Numbered from the stretch's first letter, positions 7,779 to 17,059 are shown. The stretch is 64,000 bases of DNA from Novosphingobium sp049354825 (GCF_049354825.1 NZ_CP186480.1:1550001-1614000); one strand, 5' to 3'. The notes: generated by a model not told the origin, from the sequence alone. Program-made: numbers and translations.

Positions 7779-8390
7779 ATGTCCAGGATGACCTCCACCA
7801 TTGACCTTTCCGGCCAAAAGTTTGGTGATTGGGTCGTGTTGGCGCGCAGCCCCACGAACTATCGACGTCATGCGCAATGGCTCTGTAGGTGTTCGTGCGG
7901 TGTCGAAAAAATCGTGCTTGGTAACAATTTGCGTCGCAATATCTCGACTTCCTGCGGGCACGCATCGAGGACCGCCGGCGGACTTTCATTGAAATACTTA
8001 GCTGAATACCAGATTTGGTCGAAGATGTTGGCGAGGTACGGCGAAAGGGGGAAGCACGAAGCTCTGGATGGTTGGGTGTGCGAGAGATGGCGCTCATTTG
8101 AGAACTTCGTGAAAGACATGGGCCATCGCCCATTTAAAAGCGCGCGGCTCAACAGAATCGACATGGCTGGACCATACTCCCCGGATAACTGCCGGTGGAT
8201 AGACGCGCGCTTGATTTCCAGAAGCCAGCGTTCTGTCCGTGAGCTGGAGCATGACGGTTTGCGCCTATCGATTGGCCAGTGGTCCGAGAAGCTTGGTGTG
8301 CCGGAACGGCGTATCAGCGGGCGCCTAAGCCAAGGATGGAGTGTCGAGCGCGCGTTGACCCAAAAGCCCAGACGAAGCCCCGCAAAATAA
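7779..8390 (+). CDS. Phage-type protein, possible zinc/HNH-like nuclease
   Basis: 203 residues. The N-terminal part follows a pattern common in phage and prophage proteins: G-x-x-F-G-x-W-x-V, then W-x-C-R-C-S-C-G (about 35-42) and S-C-G-H (about 58-61), a likely zinc-binding cluster. The middle has RYGERG, W-x-x-F-x-N-F, DMGHRP, then R-I-D-x-x-G-P-Y-S-P-D-N-C-R-W, the segment seen in phage proteins thought to be HNH-like nucleases or homing endonucleases. The C-terminal 50 residues contain a small HTH-like region. No phage structural genes surround it, so it is a stray mobile gene or prophage remnant. Function is inferred from pattern only. Confidence 0.55.
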   Translation: MSRMTSTIDLSGQKFGDWVVLARSPTNYRRHAQWLCRCSCGVEKIVLGNNLRRNISTSCGHASRTAGGLSLKYLAEYQIWSKMLARYGERGKHEALDGWVCERWRSFENFVKDMGHRPFKSARLNRIDMAGPYSPDNCRWIDARLISRSQRSVRELEHDGLRLSIGQWSEKLGVPERRISGRLSQGWSVERALTQKPRRSPAK

Positions 8391-9095
8391 TATTCTGAGC
8401 CGTTTGCGTAAGACAGGCTAGTGACCGCGCCCACGTCGGGCGCAAGTTGGCTAATTCGGAAATAGGCGCCAACCGCTCCCGCCCGTTTGGCCGTGGGTCT
8501 ACGCAATGGACCGGTCGCTCGTTTTGAGGCCAATGGCCCAACGGCTAGGTTTCCCAATCGCTCGTTGGGGGCAGCAACACTAGGAACGACGAGGTCGATC
8601 CTCGATTTGGCAGCCGGATCGCGAACAGACATCTGCCTTCACCGAACAGCGCGCGCGCGATGTTTCGGCGGAAGCAGGCGATGGCCATACGGAAGGTCGG
8701 CAGCGTGCTCTCAATCTCTGCTAGCATTCAGCCGGCGTGCAAATCTCCTTGATGGAGAACCGCCAAGGATCGCGGGCAGAATTCCCGGGCCGATTGCACT
8801 CGCTGCCGGGGCAAGCCTTCGTATTCGAGCTACAGATCTGCGAGCGGGACGCACGTTCGCGTCAGCATAGCGACACCGTATTTGCAGCTCCAGGTCCGCA
8901 TAATGCTGGCGGAAGTCGGTAATAGGGCCGCTGAACGCGGATGACCGCCGGCAGAGCGTAGCCCAATCACAAGGTAAGGGATTCTACTTAACTCTGTTGT
9001 AAGGATTGCGCTGGTAGGCTAAGGAAATCGCGAAGGCTAAGGGTTCAGGCGGGTCTGGCTCAGGCTGCGGCGAATTTAAGGATCGGGAATTTTAT
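8391..9095. other. Long intergenic region upstream of the pilus-like locus
   Basis: About 700 bases with only short, unconvincing frames on both strands. It should contain the promoter of the chaperone-usher operon. Upstream of the 9096 start there is AAGGA about 14 bases before the ATG. No tRNA, riboswitch or IS end was recognised. It may be eroded sequence from an earlier insertion. Confidence 0.4.
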
Positions 9096-9623
9096 ATGAA
9101 CAAATTCGGTATTGCCGGCGCGCTCGCGCTGGGCATTCTTTCGTCGAATCCGGCACTCGCACAGGCATCGGCTAGCGCGAACGCTACTGGTTCAACCACA
9201 ATCATCCAGCCGGTCACGGTCTCAAAGACTGCTGACTTGGTCTTCGGACGCGTAGTGCGTCCCGCGACTGGATCGGATACCGTATCGATTACCAATGCCA
9301 GTGATGCTGTGACGGCCAGTGGCGGCAGCGCGGTCCCGATTGCGACGACCGGCGTCACCACTTCGCGCGCTAAGTTCACCGTTGCCGGCGAGGGCGGGCA
9401 AACAGTCGCACTGACGATCCCAGCCAACTTCACTATGACCGGAACAGGCACCGACATTGTCGTGACACTTTCGAGTGACAAGACCGGTTCACAGTCGCTG
9501 GGCGGCACGCTTGGAACGTCGAGCTCGATCAATCTCAACGTCGGCGGCAGCTTTACGTTGGCGGCGACTCAAGCGACGGGCGCCTACACCGGCTCGTTCA
9601 CCGTCTCAGCCGCTTATAATTAA
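9096..9623 (+). CDS. Secreted DUF4402 pilus-like subunit
   Basis: 175 residues with a clear signal peptide (positively charged start, hydrophobic core, cleavage after A-L-A about residue 22). The mature part is Thr/Ser/Gly/Val-rich and all-beta, with the DUF4402 features V-F-G-R-V-V-R-P near residue 50, G-E-G-G-Q-T-V-A near 110 and the terminal pattern G-A-Y-T-G-S-F-T-V-S-A-A-Y-N. The ending with alternating hydrophobics resembles the C-terminal strand that pilin-like subunits hand to a chaperone. As first gene before a chaperone and usher it is most likely the major subunit of a surface fibre. Confidence 0.8.
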   Translation: MNKFGIAGALALGILSSNPALAQASASANATGSTTIIQPVTVSKTADLVFGRVVRPATGSDTVSITNASDAVTASGGSAVPIATTGVTTSRAKFTVAGEGGQTVALTIPANFTMTGTGTDIVVTLSSDKTGSQSLGGTLGTSSSINLNVGGSFTLAATQATGAYTGSFTVSAAYN

Positions 9624-9651
9624 GCGCATAGAGCGGGCAGGAAGCCTAGTA

Positions 9652-10038
9652 GTGGGGCGGCAGCTTTATCGGGGAGCTATTCCCGCAGCGATGGCTGCCG
9701 CCGCGCTGGGCCTGTGGTCTGGGGCCGCGGTTGCGCAAAGCGCTCGTACACAGGCCGCTCTGGAAATTGTCGGCAGCGCTGGCACGGCGGCAATTTACAG
9801 TGCTTTAGGGCAATTTTCGCTTACGACTGGCATGCCACCGCAAGGCGAGCCGGGCCGTCCGGTTGCTTTGGGCCGAACCAGCACGCTCGGCACGGGGGCT
9901 ATGGATTCGGCTTTCGTTGCCAGTATCAACAACTTCGAAGACAGCGGCGCTACAGATTTAGCGAGCGGGATTCAGAGTGATCGCTCGACGCGTTCGCGCG
10001 AAAGGGGCAACAACCTAATCCTGGCTCAATATAACTGA
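9652..10038 (+). CDS. Small secreted protein of the chaperone-usher locus
   Basis: The open frame begins upstream inside the previous gene, but the GTG at 9652, with CAGGAAG about seven bases before it, gives a 128-residue protein with an excellent signal peptide (core MAAAALGLWSGAAVAQ). The mature chain of about 100 residues is polar, with S-A-L-G-Q-F-S-L-T-T-G and a final ILAQYN. The last Tyr-Asn matches the last two residues of both DUF4402 subunits. I recognise no family. It could be a minor subunit, a periplasmic assembly factor or an adaptor. Confidence 0.65.
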   Translation: MGRQLYRGAIPAAMAAAALGLWSGAAVAQSARTQAALEIVGSAGTAAIYSALGQFSLTTGMPPQGEPGRPVALGRTSTLGTGAMDSAFVASINNFEDSGATDLASGIQSDRSTRSRERGNNLILAQYN

Positions 10039-10054
10039 TTCGCCGGAGGTTGAT

Positions 10055-11002
10055 GTGGTAACAAGTTCGATACAGGCCCGGATGGCAAAGGGCTTGGCGC
10101 TGGTGCTCATCGCGTTTTCGTTCGCGTCTGGCGAAATAGCCGCAGCCCAGCCGGTCCAGGCCAGCCAGAATGCGGTGCCCTCAGCCAACATACCGAACAT
10201 CAACATAACTCCGCGCCGTGTTATCCTCTCCCCGCGCAAGCGCAGCGACGCTGTGTTCGTGTTCAATCAAGGGACAACACCGATCACGGTCGATGTCTCG
10301 CTGATCGATAATGTCATGCTGCCAAGCGGTGAAATCGTGCCACTGACCGAGGCCAAAAAACGCGGTGGAGCTACCGCCACGCGCGCGTCTGCGGTCACTT
10401 CAGCGCGCGCCGGCATGATTGTTTCTCCCAGTCGCTTGTTGCTCGCTCCAGGTAAGGGAAGAACCGTGCGCATCCAAGCACCGCTTGCCGAGACCGGGGC
10501 GCCCGCGGAGGCGCGCACTCACCTAACGATTACGACTGTACCCCCGCCGTCGAGCGGATTGACCGCTGAACAGGCTGCCGACGCGGCAAAGCGCGGCGAG
10601 TTGTCATTTAATGTTCAAACGATTTTTGGGCTTAGCATCCCAGTGATCGTTCGCAATGGCGCGCCTGTCGCGCAAGTTTCGTTCGGAGACCTGCAGCTAA
10701 CACAGGAAGCTGCTCAGGCTCCGGCGCGCGGCAACGTCCCGATCTTAATTGTGCCCATCAATCGGACGGGCACCAAATCGGTCTACGGCAATCTCGAGGT
10801 TCGAGCTGTAAAGGGCAAAAGCGCCGAGGTGATCGGTTTGGCGCGCGGCGTCGGGATCTACACCGAACTCGAACAGCGTGTCGTGCGCTTAACCTTGAGC
10901 CGTGCCCCTCGGAACGGCGAATCGCTCACTGTGACTTACTACGACGATGAAGGTGCGACATCGAACGGTAAGCTGGCGAGCGGTGAACTTGTCGTAAAAT
11001 AG
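10055..11002 (+). CDS. Periplasmic pilus-assembly chaperone (PapD-like)
   Basis: 315 residues, starting at a GTG preceded by a strong GGAGGT at four-base spacing. The signal peptide spans about residues 1-32. The mature protein begins N-I-N-I-T-P-R-R-V-I-L-S-P-R-K-R, followed by immunoglobulin-like strands (V-F-V-F-N-Q-G, SPSRLLLAPGKGRTVRI), the typical G1 strand region of PapD-type chaperones. This family caps subunits in the periplasm by donor-strand complementation before delivery to the usher. It is longer than classical chaperones (about 230 residues). Placed between subunit and usher genes with only three bases to the usher ATG. Confidence 0.78.
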   Translation: MVTSSIQARMAKGLALVLIAFSFASGEIAAAQPVQASQNAVPSANIPNINITPRRVILSPRKRSDAVFVFNQGTTPITVDVSLIDNVMLPSGEIVPLTEAKKRGGATATRASAVTSARAGMIVSPSRLLLAPGKGRTVRIQAPLAETGAPAEARTHLTITTVPPPSSGLTAEQAADAAKRGELSFNVQTIFGLSIPVIVRNGAPVAQVSFGDLQLTQEAAQAPARGNVPILIVPINRTGTKSVYGNLEVRAVKGKSAEVIGLARGVGIYTELEQRVVRLTLSRAPRNGESLTVTYYDDEGATSNGKLASGELVVK

Positions 11003-11005
11003 ATC

Positions 11006-13723
11006 ATGTGGGCCGGCACCGGGTCCGCGGTCCTGTTTGCAGGGCTCCTCTGCGCACCTGCGTCGGCCGCAACAACGGCGGCAGTTTCAACCTCGCAGGA
11101 TAACACTTCGGTGCAGGGGCACTCCGCTGAAATGAGCGCACGCAGCGACGTGCTACTCTTCGAAGTCGATTTCGGCCAGGCGACTCTGATTGACGCCATT
11201 AAAGCATACGGCGATCCCGCCGATCCCCTGCTGCCGATAGGTGAACTAACGCGAACTCTCGAGCTCGACTTTGCCATTACCGGCGTCGGGGTCGGAAGCG
11301 GGCGGATCGGTGCCTCACGCCGCCCCCTGACACTCGACACTAATCAGCACTTCGCTGCCCTCGCCGCAAACCGCATCACTTTGGCCGAAGGCGATGTCTA
11401 TGCGACGCCGACCGAGATTTATCTACGTGCAAGCACGCTACAGAAGCTTCTGCCCATTCGCCTGACCATAGACAGCGACGCCATGAGTATCGCGCTTTCG
11501 GGCACAGAACCCCTTCCCTTCGAGCTGCGCAGTAGCCGTCTCGCCCATCGCGCTCTGGTCGGTGAAATTGACAGCAATCTGCCCGATTCCCTCGCGATCG
11601 CTTCGCCCTATGCCTGGCTTGGTGCCCCTGCTTTTGATATCGGCATGGCGCTGGGCTCAGATAACGCACGGGGTGGCTTCACACGCCGTTTTGAGGGACG
11701 TGTAGCGGCTGATGTCCTCAAGACATCCTTCAGCGGCTATGTTGGCACCGATGATTCCGGCCGGCCCAGTTCGGCGTTGGTCCGCCTCGAACGACGCGAT
11801 GCCGCTGGCTCACTCCTCGGCCCGTTACACGCGACGTACGTCGCAGCAGGCGATGTCTACGCTCCAGCTCTAGCGATCGGGGCGCGCAGCGTCGGCGGTA
11901 CCGGCGTTGTGATTTCAACCGCACGGATTGCGGAGACGAGCGTTTTCCAGCGTATAACTTTACGTGGCGAATTGCCGCTCGGCTACGATATCGAACTTTA
12001 CGTAAACGAAGTGCTTCGCGGCGCCCAGGACAAGAGCGTGCAGGGCCGGTACGAATTTGTCGATGTACCACTTGTCCGCGGCCGAAACGTTATCCGCGTG
12101 GTGACATTTGGGCCGCACGGCGAACGATCTGAGCAGACGCGCGTGATCAATGCCGGTGGCGGCCAAGTGGCGGCGGGGCAATTGTCTCTGGACGCGGGAT
12201 TCGTCCTGCAAGACCGACCCGTCTTCACACTCGATAGGCAGGCCATTCTTCCGCCCAGCGGTCGCAAGGGTAATCCGCGCGGCGTTATTCAGCTCGCTTA
12301 CGGCCTCACTCCGACCGTGACGCTGATCGGTGGCTATGTGCATTATTCGGACGATTTCGGCCAAGTTCGCAACACCGCCACAACAGGACTTAGAACGTCG
12401 TTGCTTGGTGTCGCCGTGCAGGCTGACTACGCGCGCGACTTCGGCCGCGGCTCATCCTACGCGTTGGGCCTGGCCGGTTCCGTCGGGCCGATTTCTTACT
12501 TCGCCCGCAATAACGAATATAGCGGTGACTTTAACGACGAGACAAACGCTCTTGTAGAAATCACGCGGCCGCTGCGCCGTTCAACCGAGGCGCAAATCGA
12601 CTCCGTCGTTCACTTGTTCTCTCGAAATGCAATTCCGGTATCGCTTCGAGGCTTGCGCGCGGAATATCTCAATGGCGACGCCACCCTGTACGTTCAAGGC
12701 CGCACGACCGTCAGCTTATTTGATACGCTTTTCGCTGTTGGCAGCGATTACCGATCGGACGATGCGGGAAGTAGCACGACTCGCACCTGGACCGGCGACT
12801 TGGCCGCAACGCGCCGCCTCGACAACTGGCAACTTCGGGCCGCTGCCAATCTGGATTTGCAGCGCCGGTTCGATCTTCGAAGCTTGGCCATGACTGCGGA
12901 CCGGCCGCTCAGTGAGCGCTTCGGTCTGCGTCTCGGGCTGGGCAAGTCCTTTGGGATCGTGCGTGATTTGACCGCACAAGCGGGAGTGAGCGCCCAGTTG
13001 CCGTTCGCCGATGCCAATTTCTCGGGTGCGTATTCGACAGAACAGAAGCGATGGCAAATTGGCATCCAGCTCAATTTTGGACTCGCGTTCGATCCGTTCG
13101 CCCGCCGCTATAGAATGACGCGTCCCGGCCCGGCCGGTGGCGCGAGTGCCGCGCTGCTGGCATTTGTCGATGCTGACGCGGACGGGCGAGCCGGCGCGGA
13201 CGAGCGACGGCTGGAGGGCATAAAGATCACAGGCATCGGCAGCAATGTCGTCACCGATGCCAAAGGCGAGGCGTTTGTGACCGGATTGGGCAGCAATCCG
13301 ACCGGTGCGTTCCGCGTCGACAGTTCGTCGCTTGACGACGTGTTTCTGACCTCCCCGCCGCAGGACGTGTCGTTCGCGCCTAGGCCGGGACAGGTTCTGC
13401 GCGTCCCCTACCCCTTCACCCCGACCAGCGAGGTCGTCATTCGATTGCAGATTGAACAGCCCGATGGGACCCGCGTCGGGCTCAGCAGTTTGCGTTTCGT
13501 TCTGGTGACGCCGGATGGCGGTCTCGTGGACGGCTCGACCGAGTTTGACGGTACCGCGGTCTTGGAAAATGTTCGCCCCGGCCGATATGAACTGCGGCTC
13601 GATCCAGAACAGTCGCGCCGCTTGGGGATGCGGCTTGCGAAGTCCGTAACTGTATCGGTGAATTCGGAAAGTGGGCAAGTCTCGGCTAGTGGAATCATTA
13701 TTTTCGAAGGCGACAAGCCGTGA
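11006..13723 (+). CDS. Outer-membrane usher-like protein
   Basis: 905 residues with a signal peptide ending about A-S-A-A (residue 22). An N-terminal region of about 200 residues is followed by a long beta-barrel section with alternating strands. Features include G-Y-D-I-E-L-Y-V-N-E-V-L, followed by YEFVDVPLVRGRNVIRVVTF, the plug/barrel pattern of FimD/PapC-type ushers. The C-terminal 200 residues contain FVDADADGRAGADE, a D-x-D-x-D-G calcium-loop-like segment, and two carboxypeptidase-regulatory-like beta domains. Role (known for the family): it receives chaperone-subunit complexes and extrudes the fibre. It is divergent from classical ushers, so the exact subtype is open. Confidence 0.75.
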   Translation: MWAGTGSAVLFAGLLCAPASAATTAAVSTSQDNTSVQGHSAEMSARSDVLLFEVDFGQATLIDAIKAYGDPADPLLPIGELTRTLELDFAITGVGVGSGRIGASRRPLTLDTNQHFAALAANRITLAEGDVYATPTEIYLRASTLQKLLPIRLTIDSDAMSIALSGTEPLPFELRSSRLAHRALVGEIDSNLPDSLAIASPYAWLGAPAFDIGMALGSDNARGGFTRRFEGRVAADVLKTSFSGYVGTDDSGRPSSALVRLERRDAAGSLLGPLHATYVAAGDVYAPALAIGARSVGGTGVVISTARIAETSVFQRITLRGELPLGYDIELYVNEVLRGAQDKSVQGRYEFVDVPLVRGRNVIRVVTFGPHGERSEQTRVINAGGGQVAAGQLSLDAGFVLQDRPVFTLDRQAILPPSGRKGNPRGVIQLAYGLTPTVTLIGGYVHYSDDFGQVRNTATTGLRTSLLGVAVQADYARDFGRGSSYALGLAGSVGPISYFARNNEYSGDFNDETNALVEITRPLRRSTEAQIDSVVHLFSRNAIPVSLRGLRAEYLNGDATLYVQGRTTVSLFDTLFAVGSDYRSDDAGSSTTRTWTGDLAATRRLDNWQLRAAANLDLQRRFDLRSLAMTADRPLSERFGLRLGLGKSFGIVRDLTAQAGVSAQLPFADANFSGAYSTEQKRWQIGIQLNFGLAFDPFARRYRMTRPGPAGGASAALLAFVDADADGRAGADERRLEGIKITGIGSNVVTDAKGEAFVTGLGSNPTGAFRVDSSSLDDVFLTSPPQDVSFAPRPGQVLRVPYPFTPTSEVVIRLQIEQPDGTRVGLSSLRFVLVTPDGGLVDGSTEFDGTAVLENVRPGRYELRLDPEQSRRLGMRLAKSVTVSVNSESGQVSASGIIIFEGDKP

Positions 13724-14721
13724 GGGCGAAACACATCGTTGCGATTGCCTGTGCCGGAGCGTTTTTAACTCTCACGCCATGCGCGGCGGCACAGACCTAC
13801 ACGGTCACGTCGGTCAGCAACACCGATCTTGGCACGATTGCCGCCGCAGCAAATGGCACTACTGTTTTTACCGTAGACGCATCAACCGGTGTGGTGACTA
13901 AGAAGTCGGGAAATGGTGCACGGATATCGGCCACCACGACACGGTCGCTGATCACGATCAGCTGCAATACTCCCGGAAATTGCAGTAATGACACCCCGAA
14001 GATTACAATTGCGCCGACCGGCAGCCCTACCAACCGCGCTAACTCCCTCACGAATTTTACGCTCTCAGTCACTGGCGCCACAGCAACGATAGTAACGCAG
14101 CCTGGTACCGGCAATTCGATCACTGCGACGCTCGCGGCAATTCCTAAGGGACTGAGCCGAACGATCTACGTCGGGCTTGATGCGACCTATTCGGGCGATA
14201 ACTCGCCAGCGGCGACAGGTCCGGCCAACGCGAATTTCGTTGTCACAGTGACTACAAACAGCGGCAGCGGCGCCACGACGTCGACGGGCCTTGTGACAGC
14301 AACCGTATTTCGCACGCTGACGATCACAAACGGGACCCTGCTCTCTTTCGGACGGATCAGCCGCCCCCTCAGTGGGGCAGGCACCGTTAGTCTGCCTGCA
14401 GGCGCGGCGTCGGTAGCTGTCACCGGAAACGGAGTCGTGGCAATCGCGAGTCCAGCGCCCTCATCGGCGATCTTGACTGCCAACGGTGAGGGGGGACAAG
14501 CTCTCACTATCTCGGTCCCGTCCAGCTTCACTATGGCAAACGGGGCGAGCACGCTGACGGTAACAACTCAAGCAATTAACACCGGTGCCCAGACGCTGAC
14601 CGGAACTATCGGCAACACGGGCAGTAAGACCGTGACGGTGGGGGGCTCATTCCCGATAACTTCAACAACAGCTCTCGGTGCTTATAGCGGCAACTTCACC
14701 GTTACTTTCCAGTACAACTGA
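13720..14721 (+). CDS. Two-domain DUF4402 secreted protein, likely tip subunit
   Basis: 333 residues starting at a GTG that overlaps the usher TGA (GTGA), so translation is coupled. A signal peptide spans about residues 1-25. The N-terminal 160 residues form one beta-rich domain with a Cys pair (S-C-N-T-P-G-N-C-S). The C-terminal 150 residues are a DUF4402 domain with LLSFGRISRP, G-E-G-G-Q-A-L and the ending G-A-Y-S-G-N-F-T-V-T-F-Q-Y-N, closely parallel to the first subunit of the locus. Two-domain subunits at the end of a chaperone-usher operon are often tip adhesins; that role is an inference. Confidence 0.72.
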   Translation: MRAKHIVAIACAGAFLTLTPCAAAQTYTVTSVSNTDLGTIAAAANGTTVFTVDASTGVVTKKSGNGARISATTTRSLITISCNTPGNCSNDTPKITIAPTGSPTNRANSLTNFTLSVTGATATIVTQPGTGNSITATLAAIPKGLSRTIYVGLDATYSGDNSPAATGPANANFVVTVTTNSGSGATTSTGLVTATVFRTLTITNGTLLSFGRISRPLSGAGTVSLPAGAASVAVTGNGVVAIASPAPSSAILTANGEGGQALTISVPSSFTMANGASTLTVTTQAINTGAQTLTGTIGNTGSKTVTVGGSFPITSTTALGAYSGNFTVTFQYN

Positions 14722-14924
14722 AGTACCGCCACCAGCGCAAAATCGCGCTGCGCGCGAGGAATTAATCTGCGCGGGACCGGAACCGCGGGCACGTGGGGAA
14801 ATACAGACGCTTGCCCGCCTGGCGCTCTTGACCCGGTATCACTCGGTCGGGTTGTCAAGCCCCTCCACCTGCCGAAGCCGATGTCATCGCATGATGGCCG
14901 GACCGTAAAGGCGACCTGCAGATT

Positions 14925-15251
14925 CCCCTGTTCTGACGAACAACAGCCCCTGATATGTTGATAACGCTCCCTGTTCTGTGGCAAAAAATCCCTGTTATGG
15001 CGAGGAACAGGGAAAGGGGAATACGACCATCCCAAACGACTGATTAAGCAGACAGATCTCGTCAGAGAGATGGTGAACGAGACCAAATTTGCCCTGCTTG
15101 CGGCCCAAAATTTGCGAATTTCCCTGTTAATTGCCGCAAAACAGGGAAACGCCGGATGATACTGGTCCACCACAGACTGCGTCGCGCACCAAACAGTCCT
15201 AAATCGATAGCAGAACCTGCCCTCGGGCCCGCTTCCCTTGGCAAGTGGCGC
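14925..15251. repeat. Iterated CCCTGTT/AACAGGG motifs beside a serine recombinase
   Basis: CCCTGTT occurs at about 14926, 14969, 14990 and 15122, and AACAGGG at 15006 and 15140. The best pair is a perfect 10-bp inverted repeat, TTTCCCTGTT (15119-15128) and AACAGGGAAA (15140-15149), with an 11-base spacer. The segment 15181-15206 and the CAAGTGGCGC at 15242 recur, slightly diverged and with the same spacing, at 42308-42377. The stretch 14722-15379 has no convincing gene. It may be the recombinase-binding or attachment region of the module that follows. Confidence 0.6.
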
Positions 15252-15379
15252 AGTTCTGCGCGCTTTCATGGTCGACCTATCGAGACGTGCAGCCAGAGAC
15301 GTGGCACATGCCGGCGACACGAGCCGCTAAACCGACGGCCGTCTCTGGTGCTAGGAATCTTACTGCAGTTGATTTTAGC

Positions 15380-17059
15380 TCAGTAGAACCCGAGCGCCGC
15401 TCGCTGCTCACTCCAGGCGAGAGGCAGCTCGCACGCCAGCAAGTCCCGCGCCTTCAGCGAAGGTGGCTGGCGTCCTTCCAGGATCGCTATGACGATGTCC
15501 GGCGCAAGACAGGACAGCGCAACAAGCTGCGCCAGACGGGTCCGACAACTCCCGGCGCGCTTCGCGATCTCCGCGATTGATTGATCGGGATGCGCCTTGA
15601 GTGCCTCACCAGCCGCGCAAGCTTCCGCGATCAACAACACGAGTTTTTCGTCGCGGGTCGGAGCCGGAGGTTGGTCAGGCGCTGGAATGACCAAGCGGAC
15701 CTGGTGCCCGCGACGCACGCGTGTCGCGGGACAAGATAAGCTCACCGGTCCAGAGAACACGGTTGGGGCGTCTGGTACGCCAAGCATTGATCGAAGTCCT
15801 GCGTCGTCCAGCTGGATGCCGATGCCCTCTCCGCGAAGCTCCACCTCGCTGAGAATCTGCCCGATCAACTCGATCCGCGCGGCAAGCCTGCCGCTTCGAA
15901 GCACCGTAGCCATGGCTTCGCCGGCCGCAATAACGGCGCGCGTCAAATGCGCATCGTCCTGCGATGGTCCCAGCCAATCGCAAATTGCTCGCTGGTCAAC
16001 GGTCCACTCGGCCATGCGCTCGCAAACAAGTTTCTCGAGATCATGGGCCGACACTCGCCATGCCGGCTCCCCGTCAAACTGATCGCTCCTCGTGGTGTAA
16101 TACCGGTAGCGGACGCCAGCCTTGCAGGTATGGCTGGACGTCATCGCCCGTCCCCGTCCATCTTTGACTTTGCCCACGAGCAAGCTGGGGTGCTTGGCCT
16201 TTATCCGACGGGCATGGCCCTGCGCCCGCGCGGCGAGGACGGCCTGGACCTCGGCCCATAAGTCATCAGGCACGATCGCTTCGTGCTCGGCATCGAAATA
16301 CTCGCCCTTGTGGATGAGCTTGCCGCGGTAAACCTGGTTGGCGAGGAGATGATACAGCGTGCCGCGCCGGAAGGCGCAGCCACCCCGTTTGGGTCCGCTG
16401 GCATTGTACTGCACCTTCGTGCGATGGCCTTCGCGCGCGAGTTCGTCGATGAGTTCGGGGACCGAACCGAGGGCAATATAGCGCCGCATGATATGACGGA
16501 CGAGCTCGGCCTCGGCGTCGTTGACGATCAGCTTGCGATCCCTGACATCGTAACCGAGCGGGACCGGCCCACCCATCCAGATGCCCCGGCGCCTTGATGC
16601 CGCAATCTTGTCGCGAATGCGCTCGCTGGTCACCTCACGTTCGAACTGCGCGAAGCTCAACAACATGTTGAGCGTGAGCCTCCCCATCGACGTGGTGGTG
16701 TTAAACGACTGGGTGATCGACACGAAGCTTGCACCTGCGGCGTCCAGCACTTCGACGATCTTGGCGAAGTCGGCGAGGCTGCGGGTCAGCCGGTCGATCT
16801 TGTAGAGCAGGATAATATCGACCCTGCCCGCGGCGACATCCGCCAGCAGGCGCTTGAGCGCGGGCCGTTCCATGTTACCGCCCGAGAAACCTCCATCGTC
16901 GTACCGCTCGCCATTGAGCGTCCAGCCCTCGTGCTGCTGGCTAAGAGCGTAGGCCGAGCATGCCGCGTGCTGGGCATCGAGGCTGTTGAACTCCTGTTCG
17001 AGACCATCTTCGGTCGACTTGCGCGAATAGATCGCACAGCGATAAGTCCGATCAGCCAC
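15380..17059 (-). CDS. Large serine recombinase
   Basis: 559 residues. The N-terminal resolvase domain (about 5-150) has Y-S-R-K-S with the likely nucleophile Ser15, then YDDGGFSGGNMERPAL and KIDRLTRSLADF. A recombinase domain (about 170-270) with GGPVPLGY and RGTLYHLLANQVYRGKL follows, then a coiled-coil and tail region. The zinc-ribbon region (AMTSSHTCKAGVRYRYYTT) lacks the usual paired CxxC motifs. Large serine recombinases integrate or excise elements at specific att sites. Its start overlaps the end of the DUF2924 gene by 8 bases, a gene pair frequent in alphaproteobacteria. It appears intact. Confidence 0.9.
   Translation of the reverse strand: MADRTYRCAIYSRKSTEDGLEQEFNSLDAQHAACSAYALSQQHEGWTLNGERYDDGGFSGGNMERPALKRLLADVAAGRVDIILLYKIDRLTRSLADFAKIVEVLDAAGASFVSITQSFNTTTSMGRLTLNMLLSFAQFEREVTSERIRDKIAASRRRGIWMGGPVPLGYDVRDRKLIVNDAEAELVRHIMRRYIALGSVPELIDELAREGHRTKVQYNASGPKRGGCAFRRGTLYHLLANQVYRGKLIHKGEYFDAEHEAIVPDDLWAEVQAVLAARAQGHARRIKAKHPSLLVGKVKDGRGRAMTSSHTCKAGVRYRYYTTRSDQFDGEPAWRVSAHDLEKLVCERMAEWTVDQRAICDWLGPSQDDAHLTRAVIAAGEAMATVLRSGRLAARIELIGQILSEVELRGEGIGIQLDDAGLRSMLGVPDAPTVFSGPVSLSCPATRVRRGHQVRLVIPAPDQPPAPTRDEKLVLLIAEACAAGEALKAHPDQSIAEIAKRAGSCRTRLAQLVALSCLAPDIVIAILEGRQPPSLKARDLLACELPLAWSEQRAALGFY

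Noticed and set aside
8487..8870. 127-residue frame in the 8.4-9.1 kb gap
   Set aside because: Arg/Ala/Gly-rich without hydrophobic pattern, family features or RBS; overlapping frames on both strands look equally random.
14925..15251. CRISPR-like array suggested by repeated CCCTGTT
   Set aside because: The repeats are short, in both orientations and irregularly spaced; no unique spacers of equal length and no cas genes.
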